Source of the DNA: Microcebus murinus
Taxonomy: Eukaryota > Chordata > Mammalia > Primates > Cheirogaleidae
Reading direction: 5' to 3'
Assembly (NCBI RefSeq): GCF_040939455.1
Contig: NC_134117.1
Span: forward strand, 64,812,501 to 64,876,500
DNA length: 64,000 bases
Shown: in pieces, positions 12,272 to 23,334 of the stretch
Layout of the letters: each line of letters opens with the position of its first letter
Numbering within the stretch: the stretch's first letter is position 1
Program-made: the position numbers and the translations under genes
Notes under the pieces: model-generated
The model's database searches: none
What the model was told of the DNA's origin: nothing
What the model saw: only the letters and a program-made list of their open reading frames with translations

Positions 12272-13418
12272 GTACATACATAAACAAACACACATTATTT
12301 ATTTTATATTCACAGAGAAAGTATTTTTACTCAGGGGAACATATTGATAAGGGAAACATGCAACTGGCTAGTAGTTCCTGATGCAGTCTTCCCCTACTTG
12401 ACATATAATGACTATGAATAAAAACAGAAAAAATAGTTAACAATGTGTTGCTAAAAACTGAGAAGCATTTTGATTTAATGAAAGATAATGGATTAGCACT
12501 AAGGAACACAATTTGTGGCTTGTATGAGCAGAGCCACAGGGGAATGAGTATGGTCTGCAAGAACCCAGATGTTTTGTGAGAAGATACTTCATTCTTTCTG
12601 CACTATTTTCCCCATGCTCAGAAATGCAAGATCCCACTGAATAGAAAACACAGTGGCTGTGTGTTTCTTGCAAGGGTGTTCCTCACTCTGTGAAGTGGAC
12701 AGAGTACTGTTCCCCAAGTATCCTTAAGTACCTCTTTATACATATCCATATGGAGATCATGAAATCCAAAAACAAATAAACCAAAACAGGGGGAGATGGT
12801 GTGGCATATTGAATGCTGGGGAACATAGTCCAAATCATTAAAGCATGGCAAAGTGGTATAGATGGAACAAGCTTCAGATGTTTCACACTAAGAATTTCAG
12901 CTGTTTATAGACTTAAAATGGATTCAGGAAGTCAGAGAACTAAACATAAGAGGTAGAAGAGAATATCTTCTCAGTCCTACAGAGCTGTGTATTATGGAAA
13001 CTAAAAATCTGCTTAGATACAGAAGAAAGGAGTTTGTAGATGTGCCGATTGATCTCCTCTATATATGTGAAGGGGAATTTGTCTTCACCCAAGTGAACTG
13101 CATAGGCAAGGGCAATTCACTCATCAGGAGGAAATGTCTAGGTTTATCCTTCAACAATAATTACCAAGAACAAAAATAATATTTGACATATATGAAATTT
13201 ATATTTTACCAAATATTTATTGTATTAATGTTTGTTCTTGATCCTGAAATACCTTTATGGAAAGAGTAGGCAAAAATGAAAAGACAAGAAGATTAAAAGA
13301 AGCATCAGAGATAGATGGAGAGTAGATTAAGAAAAGAGAACCTAAAATAAAAATCTGAAAACAGAAATAGGCTCTTCATTAAAAAAAGTAGAATCATCAG
13401 TAAAGGCAATACATAGGA
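10841..13418. other. Unassigned AT-rich sequence
   Basis: Long stretch with no recognisable interspersed repeat apart from the (AC)n at 12228-12271. Short open frames (for example 11755-11985 + and 12327-12886 -) overlap on both strands and look like chance. It could include ancient unrecognisable repeats or unique intergenic DNA. Confidence 0.4.
12228..12271. repeat. (AC)n microsatellite
   Basis: About 22 uninterrupted AC units, long enough to be polymorphic, in otherwise unassigned sequence. Confidence 0.97.
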
Positions 13419-13994
13419 GGAGGGGCCAAGATGGTGGACTAGAAGCAGCCTGCACACACCACTCTCGTGGATAGGGTCGAAAGTGGTGAGTGAATATTCA
13501 CCTTCAGATCTATCATCGAGAAGAGAGCATTGGGAATCAACAGAGAGGTGACAAGAGACACCCAAAGTTAAAGGAGAGGGAAGTGGAGCAACCCACTCAG
13601 CAGAACTGGAAGGTGCCACACATGGGGAAGGGACAGAGGAAAGGACTCTGGGGCTCCACACATTCTCCATGGACATTGCAATTAGAGCTGCAGAAGGGCC
13701 CTTCCACTGCAGTAGGCTTCCAGTCTGATCCAGGAAGCTGACTGGAGACTGGAGTGGCAGTACTCCAGAGACAAGGCACAAAGGGGTCTCCCTGCTTCCA
13801 TAATGCCGGACACTGTGGCTGGTGCCATTTTGAGGTTTCAGGCCCAGCATGCTGAATCTTCCAGAGTAAGACACGTTGCTGCTGCCCCCATTGACGCTGC
13901 CAGGCTGGGGATGGGGAGGCAGGTGTTTTTGTGCACCCCATGGGTGGGTGTCATGGGCCTCACTATCACTGAGGGATCGAGGCAAAGCAGGCAA
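13305..13994 (-). other. Antisense open frame through an L1 5' UTR (ORF0-like candidate)
   Basis: The longest open frame in the window (229 codons) runs antisense through the L1 5' UTR and out across the L1 5' boundary at about 13419 into flanking DNA. Its last third contains 'QCSLLDDRSEGEYSLTTFD' and 'RLLLVHHLGPSS', which align without gaps in the same frame to 'QCSLQEHSSVGGHRPATFD' and 'WLLLVYHLPHPSG' in the frame at 28070-28408, antisense to another copy of this UTR. Known biology: primate L1s carry a short antisense ORF0 in the 5' UTR. That this is a lemur counterpart is only an inference; GC-rich UTRs also have long open frames by chance. Confidence 0.3.
13427..13434 (+). promoter_or_regulatory. 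YY1-type site at the L1 5' end
   Basis: The octamer CAAGATGG lies about 8 bases inside the L1 start. The same octamer at the same place in human L1 binds YY1 and sets accurate initiation. Its retention shows the true 5' end is present. Activity today is unknown. Confidence 0.5.
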
Positions 13995-14529
13995 CCATGC
14001 ATCCAGTGAATGCTACCACCACTTGGGTGGACCCACCTATCCACAAGCGGGACCCAGGCTGAGCACATGCTTGCACCAACACTGACACACTTGGGTGGGG
14101 CAAACACTCATGTCACCACTGCTGCTGCCACTGCCAGACCTGCCGTATACTGATCATCCCCTGCTTGGTGTCACCACACACCAACTGCCCACTGCATCCA
14201 CTGGCAACAAGCACAGAGGAACAGGAAGACACAGAAAAGCAGCAATGCTAAGGCTCACAGTGCATCCACCCCTCTTCTCCCTGGCCATTCTTCTAGAGTA
14301 GGACTTAAGAACACCACCCAGGGATGTCTCCCTCTTGTCACTGAGCAGCAGAGTTCCCTGCAGAGGAGAACAGATATACCACAAAGCTATCTGTTTTGAG
14401 CTAAAAGAAGAGTTTCCAGATGAGAAGGCACCAGCGTGAGAACTCTGGCAACATAAAGAACAGGCTGTTTTGACACTTCCAAAGGATCACACTACCTCTC
14501 CATCAAGAGACTCCAACCCAAAGGAGACT

Positions 14530-15380
14530 GTTGAAATGTCAGACATGGAATTCAGAGTGTGGATGGCAAGGTAGATAAATGGTATTGAGAGGAAAGTTGA
14601 AAACCAACACAAAGAAAGCAAACAATTCAAGAAATGAATGAAATTTCATTAATGAGATAGATACTATAAGAAAAAATGTCACAGGATTTCTGGAAATGAG
14701 TCATTTACAGAATGTCAAAATGCAGTGAAAATTTTTAACAACAGACTAAACAGAGGAAGGAATCTCAGAGCTTGAAGAAAAAGACTTTTGAATTAACTCA
14801 TTCAGTCAAAAATGAAGAAAAAGAATCAGAAAGAATGAACAACCTCTCTGAGAAACATGCAATTATGTAAAATGACAGGTGTCCCTGAGAGACAAGAAAA
14901 AGCAAAAAGCATGAAAAATTTATTTGAGGGAATATTGGGGGAAACTCTCTGCTAGAGATTTAGACATCCAGATATATGAAGGTCAGTGAATATCTGGAAG
15001 ATTCATGACAAACAGGATATCGCCAAGGCACATGGCCATCAGTTTGGCCAAAGTCAAAGGGAAGGAGAAAAACCCTATAAGCTGGGAGAGGAAAACAAGT
15101 AACTTACAAATGAAAACACAGCAAACTAACAGCAGACTTCTCAGCAAAAACTCTACAAGCCAGAGGGTTTGGGGTCCCGTTTTTAGTTTTCTAAATCAAC
15201 TGCCAGCCAATAATCTTTTATCCTGAAAAACTAAATTTCATAAATGATTGAGAAATAAAGTCTTTCCAAGACAAGCAACGACTAAGGTAATTTGTCACGA
15301 TTAGACTTGCCTGACAGGAAATGCTCAAAAGTGCTATATATATGAAACAGAATAATTTATACCTATCAGTGTAAAAACAC
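14530..15380 (+). pseudogene. L1 ORF1 relic
   Basis: Decayed ORF1 of the 13.4-kb L1. The start region has 'gtcagacatggaattcagag', the middle 'aatgacaggtgtccctgaga' and 'atttgagggaatattggggg', and the C-terminal domain 'acatggccatcagtttggcc', 'gcagacttctcagcaaaaac' and 'ctacaagccagagggtttgg'. The last matches the conserved SAETLQAR-type region of the RNA-binding C-terminus. The one sizeable remaining frame (15005-15226) covers only that part. Stops elsewhere make it non-functional. Confidence 0.7.
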
Positions 15381-15864
15381 CTGAAAGTTAAAACTCACAG
15401 TTCTTATAAAATGATAACATAAGGAAGAATTCAAAATGAAAGACATGGACAGATTTTTTCAAAAGAAAGTAAACAAATCACAAATAAACAAATAAAAAAT
15501 GTTCAATATCACTATTCATCAGGGAAATGCAAGTTTAAACCACAACAAGGTACCACCTTACCCTTGTCAAAATGGTCATTATAAAAAAGTAAAAAAACAA
15601 TAGATGTTGGTACAGGTGTGGTGGAAAGGGAATGCCTCTATACTGTATGTGAGAATGTAAACTATTACAGTACAACTAGAAGTAGACCTACCATTCAATC
15701 AAGCAATTCCATTACTGGCTCTGTACTCAAAGAAAATAAATCATTTTACAGAAAAGACACCTGCACCCAGATGTTTATCACAGTGCAATTTACAATTGCA
15801 ATGACATGGAATCAACCTAAGTGCCCATTAACTGAGGAGTGAATAAAGAAAATGTGGTATATAT

Positions 15865-15947
15865 GTCTACAGCCATACCACCCTGAACACACCCAATCTT
15901 GTCTGGTCTTGGAAGTTAAGTGGGGTCAGGCCTGGTTTGGATGGGAG

Positions 15948-15948
<1 letters not shown>
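15865..15948 (+). pseudogene. 5S rRNA pseudogene fragment
   Basis: The sequence 'gtctacagccataccaccct' is the start of vertebrate 5S rRNA with one change. It continues 'gaacacacccaatcttgtct', 'ggtcttggaagttaagtggg' and 'gtcaggcctggtttggatgg', ending at 'gagaaa'. It covers roughly the first 90 of 120 nucleotides. CpG positions have decayed to TG/CA, the internal A box (normally gaagctaagcaggg) is mutated, and six bases are lost from the C box between 'cctggtt' and 'tggatgg', so pol III activity is unlikely. It is sense to the L1 around it. Confidence 0.9.

Positions 15949-15950
<2 letters not shown>

Positions 15951-16005
<55 letters not shown>
15951..16005. repeat. (TA)n microsatellite
   Basis: About 27 TA units between the 5S fragment and the rest of the L1 ORF2 tail. 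The L1 has a short TA run here natively ('tggtatatatg...'), so this probably grew from the L1 sequence. Confidence 0.96.
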
Positions 16006-16010
<5 letters not shown>

Positions 16011-16352
16011 GAGTACTACTCAGCCATTAAAAGGAATGAAATAATATCTTTTACAGCAACTTGGATGGAACTGGAGGTCACTATCCTGAGTAAAGGATCT
16101 CAGGAATGGAAAAACAAATACCACACGTTCTCCTTTGTAAGTGGGAGCTAAAGGAGGCTTATATACAGTCATAAAGTCACATGATGGACATTGAAAACTA
16201 AAAGGGGGTAAGGCAGAAGGGGATGAGTGATAAAAATCTATGTATTGGATATAATGAACACTATTCTGGTGACAGGCATATTAAAAGCTCTGATTTCAGT
16301 ATTATCCAATTCATCCATGTAATAAAAACCATTTGTACCTTCTTAATCTATT

Positions 16353-16831
16353 GAAGTAAAAAAAAAATGAGGCTAGGTAAAGAGCATATTGGGGTTCATT
16401 CTACATCTCTTGCAACTTTAGATTCGGGTTTTATTTTTTTGCCAAATAAAAATGAAAAACAGATTTAAAAAGGGAGAGGTAATACACAGAAGTTATGGCA
16501 TGACCCTCTTCCTGACTATTCCATCCAGGTCTCTGTGCTCTCTCCTCATTTCTAGCATCCTTCCAGCCATTTGTTCCCATGAACAACTGTCACTCACCTC
16601 TCGTTTCCAGGATGTGCATTATTAATCCCATCAATGACACTTTCTCAAGACCACCAAACCTGGGGCTTATTTCCAAACAAGATCAGTAGGAAAATACTTC
16701 TGGTCTTGTGATCAGTTTATTATATGGATTTCCCTCTCCAGAATTTTCAGAGTCCTACCAATGTAAAAGCAGCTTTTCTTTTAAAATGTAGTTCCTTCTA
16801 TACAGTACATAGGCTCTTTGAGAAAGGGATA
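16353..16831. other. Unassigned sequence
   Basis: No recognisable repeat, gene or RNA. Moderately pyrimidine-rich at 16500-16640. Confidence 0.4.
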
Positions 16832-17206
16832 TTTTGTAGGTTGAATTGTAACTGTGTCCTTCCCAAAAAGATATTTTGAAACTCTAATTTCCCAAGTTGC
16901 TTATAAGAGGAGGAGAGAGACACAGAAAGAATATGATCATGTGAAGACAAAGAGAGAATACCATATGAAGACGGGGAGAGATTGGAGTGACACATCTACA
17001 GGGCAAGGACCCAAAGGATTGTGAGCTGGCATTAGAAGCTAGAAGACAGCTGTGAAACAGATTCTCCTTCATGACTCTCAAAAGGAACCAGCTTTGCTGA
17101 AAACTGGATTTCAGACTTCTTGCTTCCAGAAGTGTGAAAGGATGAATTTTTATTGTTTTATGCAACCTAGTTTGTGATACTTTGTTACAGGACCCACAGG
17201 AAACCA
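16832..17206 (+). repeat. MLT1-type MaLR solo LTR
   Basis: Reads as an old mammalian apparent LTR retrotransposon LTR. The start 'tgtaggttgaattgtaactg' corresponds to the usual 'tggactgaattgtgtccc', followed by 'cttataagaggaggagagag', 'catgtgaagacaaagagaga', 'tggatttcagacttcttgct', 'tccagaagtgtgaaaggatg' and 'tttgtgatactttgttacag'. The family is known as solo LTRs of non-coding MaLR elements. No internal region is attached. Subfamily not assigned. Confidence 0.65.
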
Positions 17207-18499
17207 ATATAATATGTATACTTGGAACAATGTCTCCTTGCTACCTTCAGTCCCAGGCCCTCAATCTGCACTAATTTCCGGCTTTCTTTTTCACAGTAAT
17301 CTTTGAAGGGCTCCAGAGTCTTTTTCTCTAGTCTTTCAGCCTCCAGACACTCTTAGCTATGGATACGATTCGAGTTCTACCCCATAAAAACACAGATTTT
17401 TTTTTAAAATCAAGTATTATTTTAGCAACTATTTCAGTATTTCCAAATACTCCATGACAATAAAAAGCTACAGTGCCAAGAGCACAGACTTTTTTTTTGT
17501 GAAGACGTTAAAGAAAAAGTTATTTAATGATATTCATTAAAACGTGGTAAGGCAGACTTTGTTCAGGCCAATTGTGATAGATGTATAAACCACTGCAATG
17601 GTGTTTCCAAGGGGGGAAAGAGATTAAGCCCAACTCTTAAGAAAATATGAGCAAATGGAGATTTATAGCCAAGGATCAGGACGGGGGTCAGTGGATGAAA
17701 AATTACTAAGAGGAAACATCAGGGGTAAGAGAGATTCTGATTAAACCAACCTAATCGAATTCTTGCTGGAGACAGGCCAGGTGATTAGACATCACCTGGG
17801 AGATGGTAGAAGATGAAAATCAGACATCAAGGGTGATTAGATATCAAGGAAAGGAAGTTCTTATTAAACTGACTTAGCAAGGTTCTTGCTACAACTGAAG
17901 TTTGCAAGGAAATGTACAGATGGACCTAGGAGAAGATTCAGGAAGGATACTAAAATTTAGTCAGCAAAGAGTCTTTGTCAATGACATGCTTAACCTCACA
18001 CAGTAATTTAAAACACACAAACCTGCTACAGATAAAAGATTTACAATATGTATTCTTAAAATATTTATACATATACTCTATATATTCTTTATTTACATAT
18101 ATATATTTTCACTATAATATATGTATTCAGTATTATTTTTTAATTTCTATTTTTTATAATGCTTAGAAAAAGAAAAAAATAATAACCAAGCAACGCAGAA
18201 ATGGTTCTTGATTTCATCACTAAGGTTTTAATCTTCACGTTTACATTTCAAAGAGAAGGTTCCCAGTTTGCAAAGAAAGACATTTTCTGGGTTGTAAGAT
18301 GGCAAGAGGCTATCTATAGCCATTACAAAGGGGCAGAGACAGAATTTACAAACTGCAAGTTTTACAGAGTCAATACTCTAAGGATCAAGAGCTCAGAGGT
18401 AGAAAGAAGCCTGTTTAAAGTTGGTCAAGCTAAGGGAAACATTTAGACCCTCTTGGTCAGTAGTCATTAACTTTTAATATAATCTTGAAATTGTGTTAA
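17207..18499. other. Unassigned; short internal repeats at 17727-17896
   Basis: Two similar blocks lie about 123 bases apart: 'gagattctgattaaaccaac' at 17731 and 'ggaagttcttattaaactga' at 17853, each followed by a 'ttcttgct' motif. The region 17560-18460 has the look of an ancient LTR or DNA-repeat relic but I cannot name it. 18025-18160 is AT-rich low complexity. Confidence 0.4.
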
Positions 18500-18655
18500 A
18501 TTCTTTGTTTATTAATCTCATTAAATCTCCACAGCAATTTTATGAAGTAAATTTATTTCCATTTTACAGAAAAGGGTACTAAAACTTGTACAGGCTAAGC
18601 CTTTTGTACAAGGTCATCCAGCCGGTCAAGGCCACTGCTGTGACTTCTCTCGAGG
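18500..18655 (-). mobile_element. MIR SINE, reverse orientation
   Basis: Reverse MIR: 'ttaatctcattaaatctcca', 'ttatttccattttacagaaa', 'caaggtcatccagccggtca' match the complement of the MIR core (ends of 'cccattttacagatgagga...aaggtcacacagc'). Confidence 0.7.
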
Positions 18656-19544
18656 TCCCTCTGTTCATGTGAAGTTCATATCACAGAGATATGGGGATGG
18701 CTGCAGATTCTACTGCAGTGTGCGAGTTGAAAAACAAGAAATCCTGAGGTTGTGTCAGTGAGGTGAAGAGTTGATAACATATTTGAGGGCTATTAATATT
18801 TTGTAGTTACTGTATAGGTGTTTTGAATTGTCCATAGGTACATGATGAAGGCTACATTAAATACTGTGTTTCTGTTTTGTTTTGTTTTGTTTTGTTTTCA
18901 ACACCAGAAATTGACACCAAGATACCAGATTTCTGGATTTAAGAAATGAATAAATCATGCTAACTTTCATGAAGACAGAAAAGACAGGAGGAGTTGTCTG
19001 GCAAAGTAAGATAAATTTGCTTTGGGAAAAGTGAATCCAGCCATGACAATCAGGTTAAAAAGGAATAAGGAATGAAAACATAGACTAGATCCTATAGAAC
19101 AGAATAGATTCTAACTTACATATATTTGTAAGTTGAAGCCGTTGGGATAAAAGCAATTGCTCAGGAATAGTGAGTAGTGAGAAGAGAAAAGAATAAGATT
19201 TTTTAGTCAGGAACAAGAAGTGCTTGAATTAGTCAGGCTAGCTGTAATGAACCATATTGTCAACTATAGCAGCTGCCATTGGTCTCATAAAAATAGAGAT
19301 GATCACATTTCCAATTGTGCTGAAGGCAATGTCTTCCAAAAATATGGGTGTTTTATCAAATTACAAAGCACACCTATATTTATTCATGACAGCTGAGTGC
19401 TTCTTATCTTGTTTGAACAAAATTTCTCAACCTCAACAAATGCTTGTAGTGAGAGTAATTTTTAAATATAAGGGTCATGCATGGGGAAGCTCATTAAGCA
19501 CTGGTTAGAAATGTAGGGGCAGAAGAAGTGTGATACCTTTCCTC
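18656..19544. other. Unassigned; (GTTTT)n at 18874-18899
   Basis: A five-unit GTTTT run lies at 18874-18899. Otherwise nothing recognisable. The 83-codon frame at 19257-19508 matches nothing I know. Confidence 0.4.
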
Positions 19545-20200
19545 CCAATCATAAGGGTCACAGCTGACACTTCTAATAACAGAAGACAGGTTAATAAGAG
19601 AGAAGCATAACAAATTTATTTAATCATAATTTTAAGTGAGGCAGAAGCCTTCAGAATAAAAACCCAAAGACCCAAGGGAAAATGGTCTATTTTTATGCTT
19701 GCATGCAATGAAAAGTGCACAGCCATGTAGGAATATGATTGGACAAAAAGGAATGATCTAATGGTAACAGACTGAGTAGGGAAACTTACCAAGGCCTGTC
19801 TGTTCAGATACTTCTTGGTCTATGTGTGCAGCATTCCTTCCTTCTGGATATGGGGGAGGACCCTTTCTGGAATGGGGTCTTATGACCTACTATCAAACAA
19901 GGTAGGTCAGGGGATTTTTTTGGCCAGCTTTTACACAGGAAGACAGGGAAAGGTTACAGTAATATTTTCAAGTTTTATGGATGGCTTTGGAGAAAAAGGG
20001 GGTTTTGATTTCTATGACCCACCTTGGTGAAGAAGAATTTTCATTTCTGTGGCTTCCCTTAGCAGAGTAAGGGGCAATGGACAGTAGGGCAGGATAAGGT
20101 CACAGAGAAACCATGATTCTGAGGTTGCTTCTAAGGACTTCATTTTGAAGTATCATTTCCTGAGTCCCAATGTAAACATGAGCAGAAGAGATGTAAGATG
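19545..20200 (+). repeat. LTR-like dispersed repeat, copy 2
   Basis: Longer and better preserved copy of the repeat at 10430-10840. Phrases include 'aataaaaacccaaagaccca', 'gattggacaaaaaggaatga', 'gaaacttaccaaggcctgtc', 'ggggtcttatgacctactat' and 'aggtcacagagaaaccatga'. It has the features of an LTR-type repeat and no coding potential. The family is not identified. The 71-codon frame 19815-20030 lies within it and is chance. Confidence 0.6.
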
Positions 20201-20400
20201 CCAGGATCAAAAAGTCCTGTATCTACTGGATAGTTCAAATCATACTTTAACCTATTTAAGATATTGAGCACTCAGAAAGATACATATTTGCCCAAAGGAT
20301 ATTTTTTTAAGCCTCTGAGGTACTATTGAATAGTTGAGAGCTATCCCATGCTTTTAAATTCTCACCCCTCGTTTTTTGTTTTGCATTAAAAATAAAACCT

Positions 20401-20697
20401 GGCCAGGCGTGGTGGCGCGTGCTTATAATCCTAGCACTTTGGGAGGCCAAGGCAGGAGGATCACTTGAGGTCAGAAGTTTGAGAACAGCCTGAGTAAGAG
20501 CTAGACCCTGTCTCTACAAAAAATAGAAAAATTAGCTAGGCCTGGTAACACATGCCTATAGTCCCAGCTACTCAGGAGGCTGAGGCAGAAGGATCACTTG
20601 AGACCAGGAGTTTGAGATTGTAGTGAGCTATGATAACGCCACTGCACTCTAGTCAGGGTGACAGAGTGAGAACATATCTCTAAATAAATGAATAAAT
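20401..20697 (+). mobile_element. AluJ-like SINE
   Basis: Older dimeric Alu without the lemur-specific linker: 'ggccaggcgtggtggcgcgt', 'ctctacaaaaaatagaaaaa', 'gtgagctatgataacgccac'. The CpGs are mostly lost. Imperfect target-site copies aataaaacct (20391-20400) and aataaatcct (20691-20700) flank it. It predates the lemur-type copies. Confidence 0.9.
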
Positions 20698-20704
20698 CCT
20701 ATAA

Positions 20705-20745
20705 ATACACACACACACACACACACACATCTATATATATATGCA
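20705..20745. repeat. (AC)n/(TA)n microsatellite
   Basis: Twelve or so AC units followed by TA units, directly after the AluJ-like element. It probably grew from the Alu tail region. Confidence 0.93.
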
Positions 20746-21831
20746 GACCTAAAACATGGTAAAGATATAAGTATTTTTTCAAATAAAAGGAAATTATGAC
20801 TGCTTTTACCAAATCTGCAGAGTAGAAATAACTATAACTTTTTTCTGATAATGAAAAGAAAATTTCATCACAATAACAAAAAAGTCAAACTGGAAGTCTG
20901 ATATATTCCACAATATAAAATTTGAACTTTTATATAAATTGTGAAAATATGATGAACAGTAATATAAAAATAACAGAGTAGAAAACTATTCATAATTTAA
21001 AATCATACTAGATAATATTTGTGTTACATAAGGAGTTATTAGAAATCATTAAGAAAACAATTCTCATGTAATAATTGTACTTAAAACAAATAAATTTTCT
21101 TAAGAGATGAGAAAAATAAACACAGGAAGTAATATTATGTATCAAAAAGATAGAAGATTTTAAAAAAGTAAAAGATTTTTTAAAAAGTTTACTCCTACTA
21201 AATGTGTAATGATTTTTAAAAGAAAATCAGAACAAGTAACTGACAAAAAATATCAGAGATTGACATGAAAATGTTAATAACCCTAGACACATTAATTTCA
21301 CTAACTATAATTTATTCTTGGTCAATAAACAAAAAAATTCACAGAGATATCAACCACATAATTGTGTGAAACAAGAAATAATTTTATATATGTATATAAT
21401 ATAAAGTATATAATATACATATATCTGTAAGAATAAGTTGGTAAATAATGGCTCATATGTTATAGAATATTATATCACCAATAAATTATTATACTACTAT
21501 ATATTATGTATTTTTTTCCATAAAAATCAAAAGACAAATCATTAGACTGATAGAACAATTTCAGAACAAGAGCAACAAGAAAGGGATGAAGTTATTTAGA
21601 ATGTATAAAGGATTTTTAGGAATTCCTTAAAAAGACAAATCCAAGAAAAAATGAGGAGATAAAGTAAGAGGCACATTGCATACATATAAGAAAAGGAAAT
21701 TTTAGTGGTCAAAAAAACTTAAAAAGCTCAATTTCCTCAGTAACAAATTAAATAGAGGGGAAAAATTTCTACCATAGATTTGGGATTATTGGCATTTTGG
21801 TGAAAATGCCAGAAATTAAAATGCCCTTGAG
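20746..21831. other. Unassigned AT-rich sequence
   Basis: Very AT-rich with a TA-rich microsatellite at about 21385-21430. Possibly extremely old LINE material, but no diagnostic phrase. No gene. Confidence 0.4.
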
Positions 21832-21958
21832 AGCAAAATGGCTGAATGGAATATGCCAGTGATCATCACCCTTCACACAAACACTAAATTCAACAACTAT
21901 CCACACAAGGAAGCACTTTCAGAAGAACCAAAAATCAGGTGAGTGATGCCAGTACCTG
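21832..21958 (+). mobile_element. Older L1, 5' UTR start (segment 1 of 2)
   Basis: Starts 'gagcaaaatggctgaatgga', the usual beginning of an L1MA-like 5' UTR, and continues 'cacaaacactaaattcaaca', 'aaccaaaaatcaggtgagtg' and 'agtacctg'. Here a minus-strand L1 interrupts it, and the element resumes near 28354 with 'ggttttaacattatatcaag'. Confidence 0.82.
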
Positions 21959-23334
21959 TTTTTTATTTAATTTATTTCAAAATATTAAGGGGAAACAAAT
22001 GTTTTTGTTACATGGATGCTGTGTATAATGCTTAAGTTGGGGTTTTTAGTTTGCCCATCACCATAATACTGTTTATTGTATCCCATAGGTACGTTTTTGT
22101 TTTTTTTCAAGGAAATATGAGAGTACATATATTTTGGTTGCACTTTATATCTTTGCCTCTCCCTAGTGTTAGAGGTATGCCCTCTCCTCCATAATGCTCA
22201 CCACATCCCTCAGCCATGGGTCTACCCCCCAATTCCCAAATCTCTGTTCAACACCACCACCATTTGAGGACCATAGTCTTAATCAGTCAGTACCAATTTC
22301 ATGGCGAGTACATGTGGAGCCCATTCTTCCGATCTTGTGTCGCCTCACTTTGGATAATGGGCTTAAGCTCAATCCAGGATAATATGAGCAGTGCTAACTC
22401 ACTGCCGTTTCTTAGAATTGAGTAATATTCCATTGTGAACATATACCAAATTTTAATAACCCACTCTTGAATTGACGGGCACTTGGGTTGTTTTCATGTC
22501 CTTGCAATAGTGAATTGTGCTGCCATAAACATTTGGGTGCAGATGTCTTTATTATAGAATGTCTTACATTCTTTTGGGTAGATGCCTAACAATGCTATTG
22601 CTGGATTGAATGGTATTTCTATTTTTAGCTCTTTGAGTTAACTCCAAATTCTTTTCCACAGAGGTTGCACTAATTTGCGGTCCCACTAGTAGTGTAAGAG
22701 TGTTCCTGTCTCTCCACATCCTTGCCAGCATTTGTGCTTTGGGATTTTTTGATAGAGGCCAATCTCATTGGGGTTAGGTGATATCTCATTGTAGTTTTGA
22801 TTTGCATTTCTCTAATGATTAGATGTTGAGCATTTTGTATATGTTTGTGGGCCATTATTCTTCTTCTTTAGAAAAGTTTCTGTTCATTTCCATTTCCCAT
22901 TTCTTGATGGGGTTGTTTGATTTTTTTCTTGTTATCTTTTGAGTTCTAGATAGATTCTTGTTATCAGACCTTTATTGGAAGTATAGAGAGCAAATATTTT
23001 CTCCCATTCTGTAGGTTGTCTATTTGCTCTAATGATAATTTCCTTGGCTGTGTAGAAGCTTTATAATTTGATCAAATCCCACTTGCTAATTTTTGTTGCC
23101 ATGGTGATTGCTTTGGGGGTCTTCTTCAAGAATTCTTTGCCTAGGCTAATGTCTAAAAGGGTCCTCCCAACATCTTCTTCTATGATTCTTAAGGTTTCAT
23201 GCCTTAGGTTTAAGTCTGTTATCCATCTTGAGTGGATTTTTGTGAGAGGTAAGAGGTGAGAGGTAGGGATCCAGATTCATTTTTCTGCATATAGCTATCC
23301 AGTTTTCCCAGCACCATTTATTGAAAAGAGATTC

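Larger units (their letters stand above)
13419..16352 (+). mobile_element. Internally deleted L1, 5' end intact
   Basis: A 2.9-kb L1 with both ends. It starts 'ggaggggccaagatggtgga', has a GC-richer 5' UTR (13419-14520), an ORF1 relic (14530-15380), then the ORF2 tail (about 15470-16140) and a 3' UTR ending 'aatctattgaagtaaaaaaa'. More than 3 kb of ORF2 (endonuclease, reverse transcriptase) is missing. A 5S rRNA pseudogene and a (TA)n run interrupt the ORF2 tail. The 5' UTR is homologous to that of the minus-strand L1 ending near 28353, so both belong to one lineage. No clean target-site duplication is visible; 'gtaaaggcaatacatagg' and 'gtaaagagcatattggg' in the two flanks may be eroded copies. 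Confidence 0.85.
15470..16352 (+). pseudogene. L1 ORF2 tail and 3' UTR
   Basis: The C-terminal end of ORF2 is recognisable from 'catcagggaaatgcaagttt', 'ccattactggctctgtactc', 'gcacccagatgtttatcaca' and 'tggagtactactcagccatt', followed by the 3' UTR. It is joined directly to ORF1, so the element could not encode a working ORF2. The 5S-like insert lies within the 'aatgtggtatatat...aaaatggagtactac' stretch. Confidence 0.8.

Noticed and set aside
13490..14384. Several other frames of 68-114 codons on both strands
   Set aside because: They are other frames of the same GC-rich L1 5' UTR and show no matching counterpart in the nested L1 that I could align.
15865..15948. Functional 5S rRNA gene
   Set aside because: Truncated before the end, with A-box mutations and a six-base deletion in the C box; no T-run terminator at the right place.
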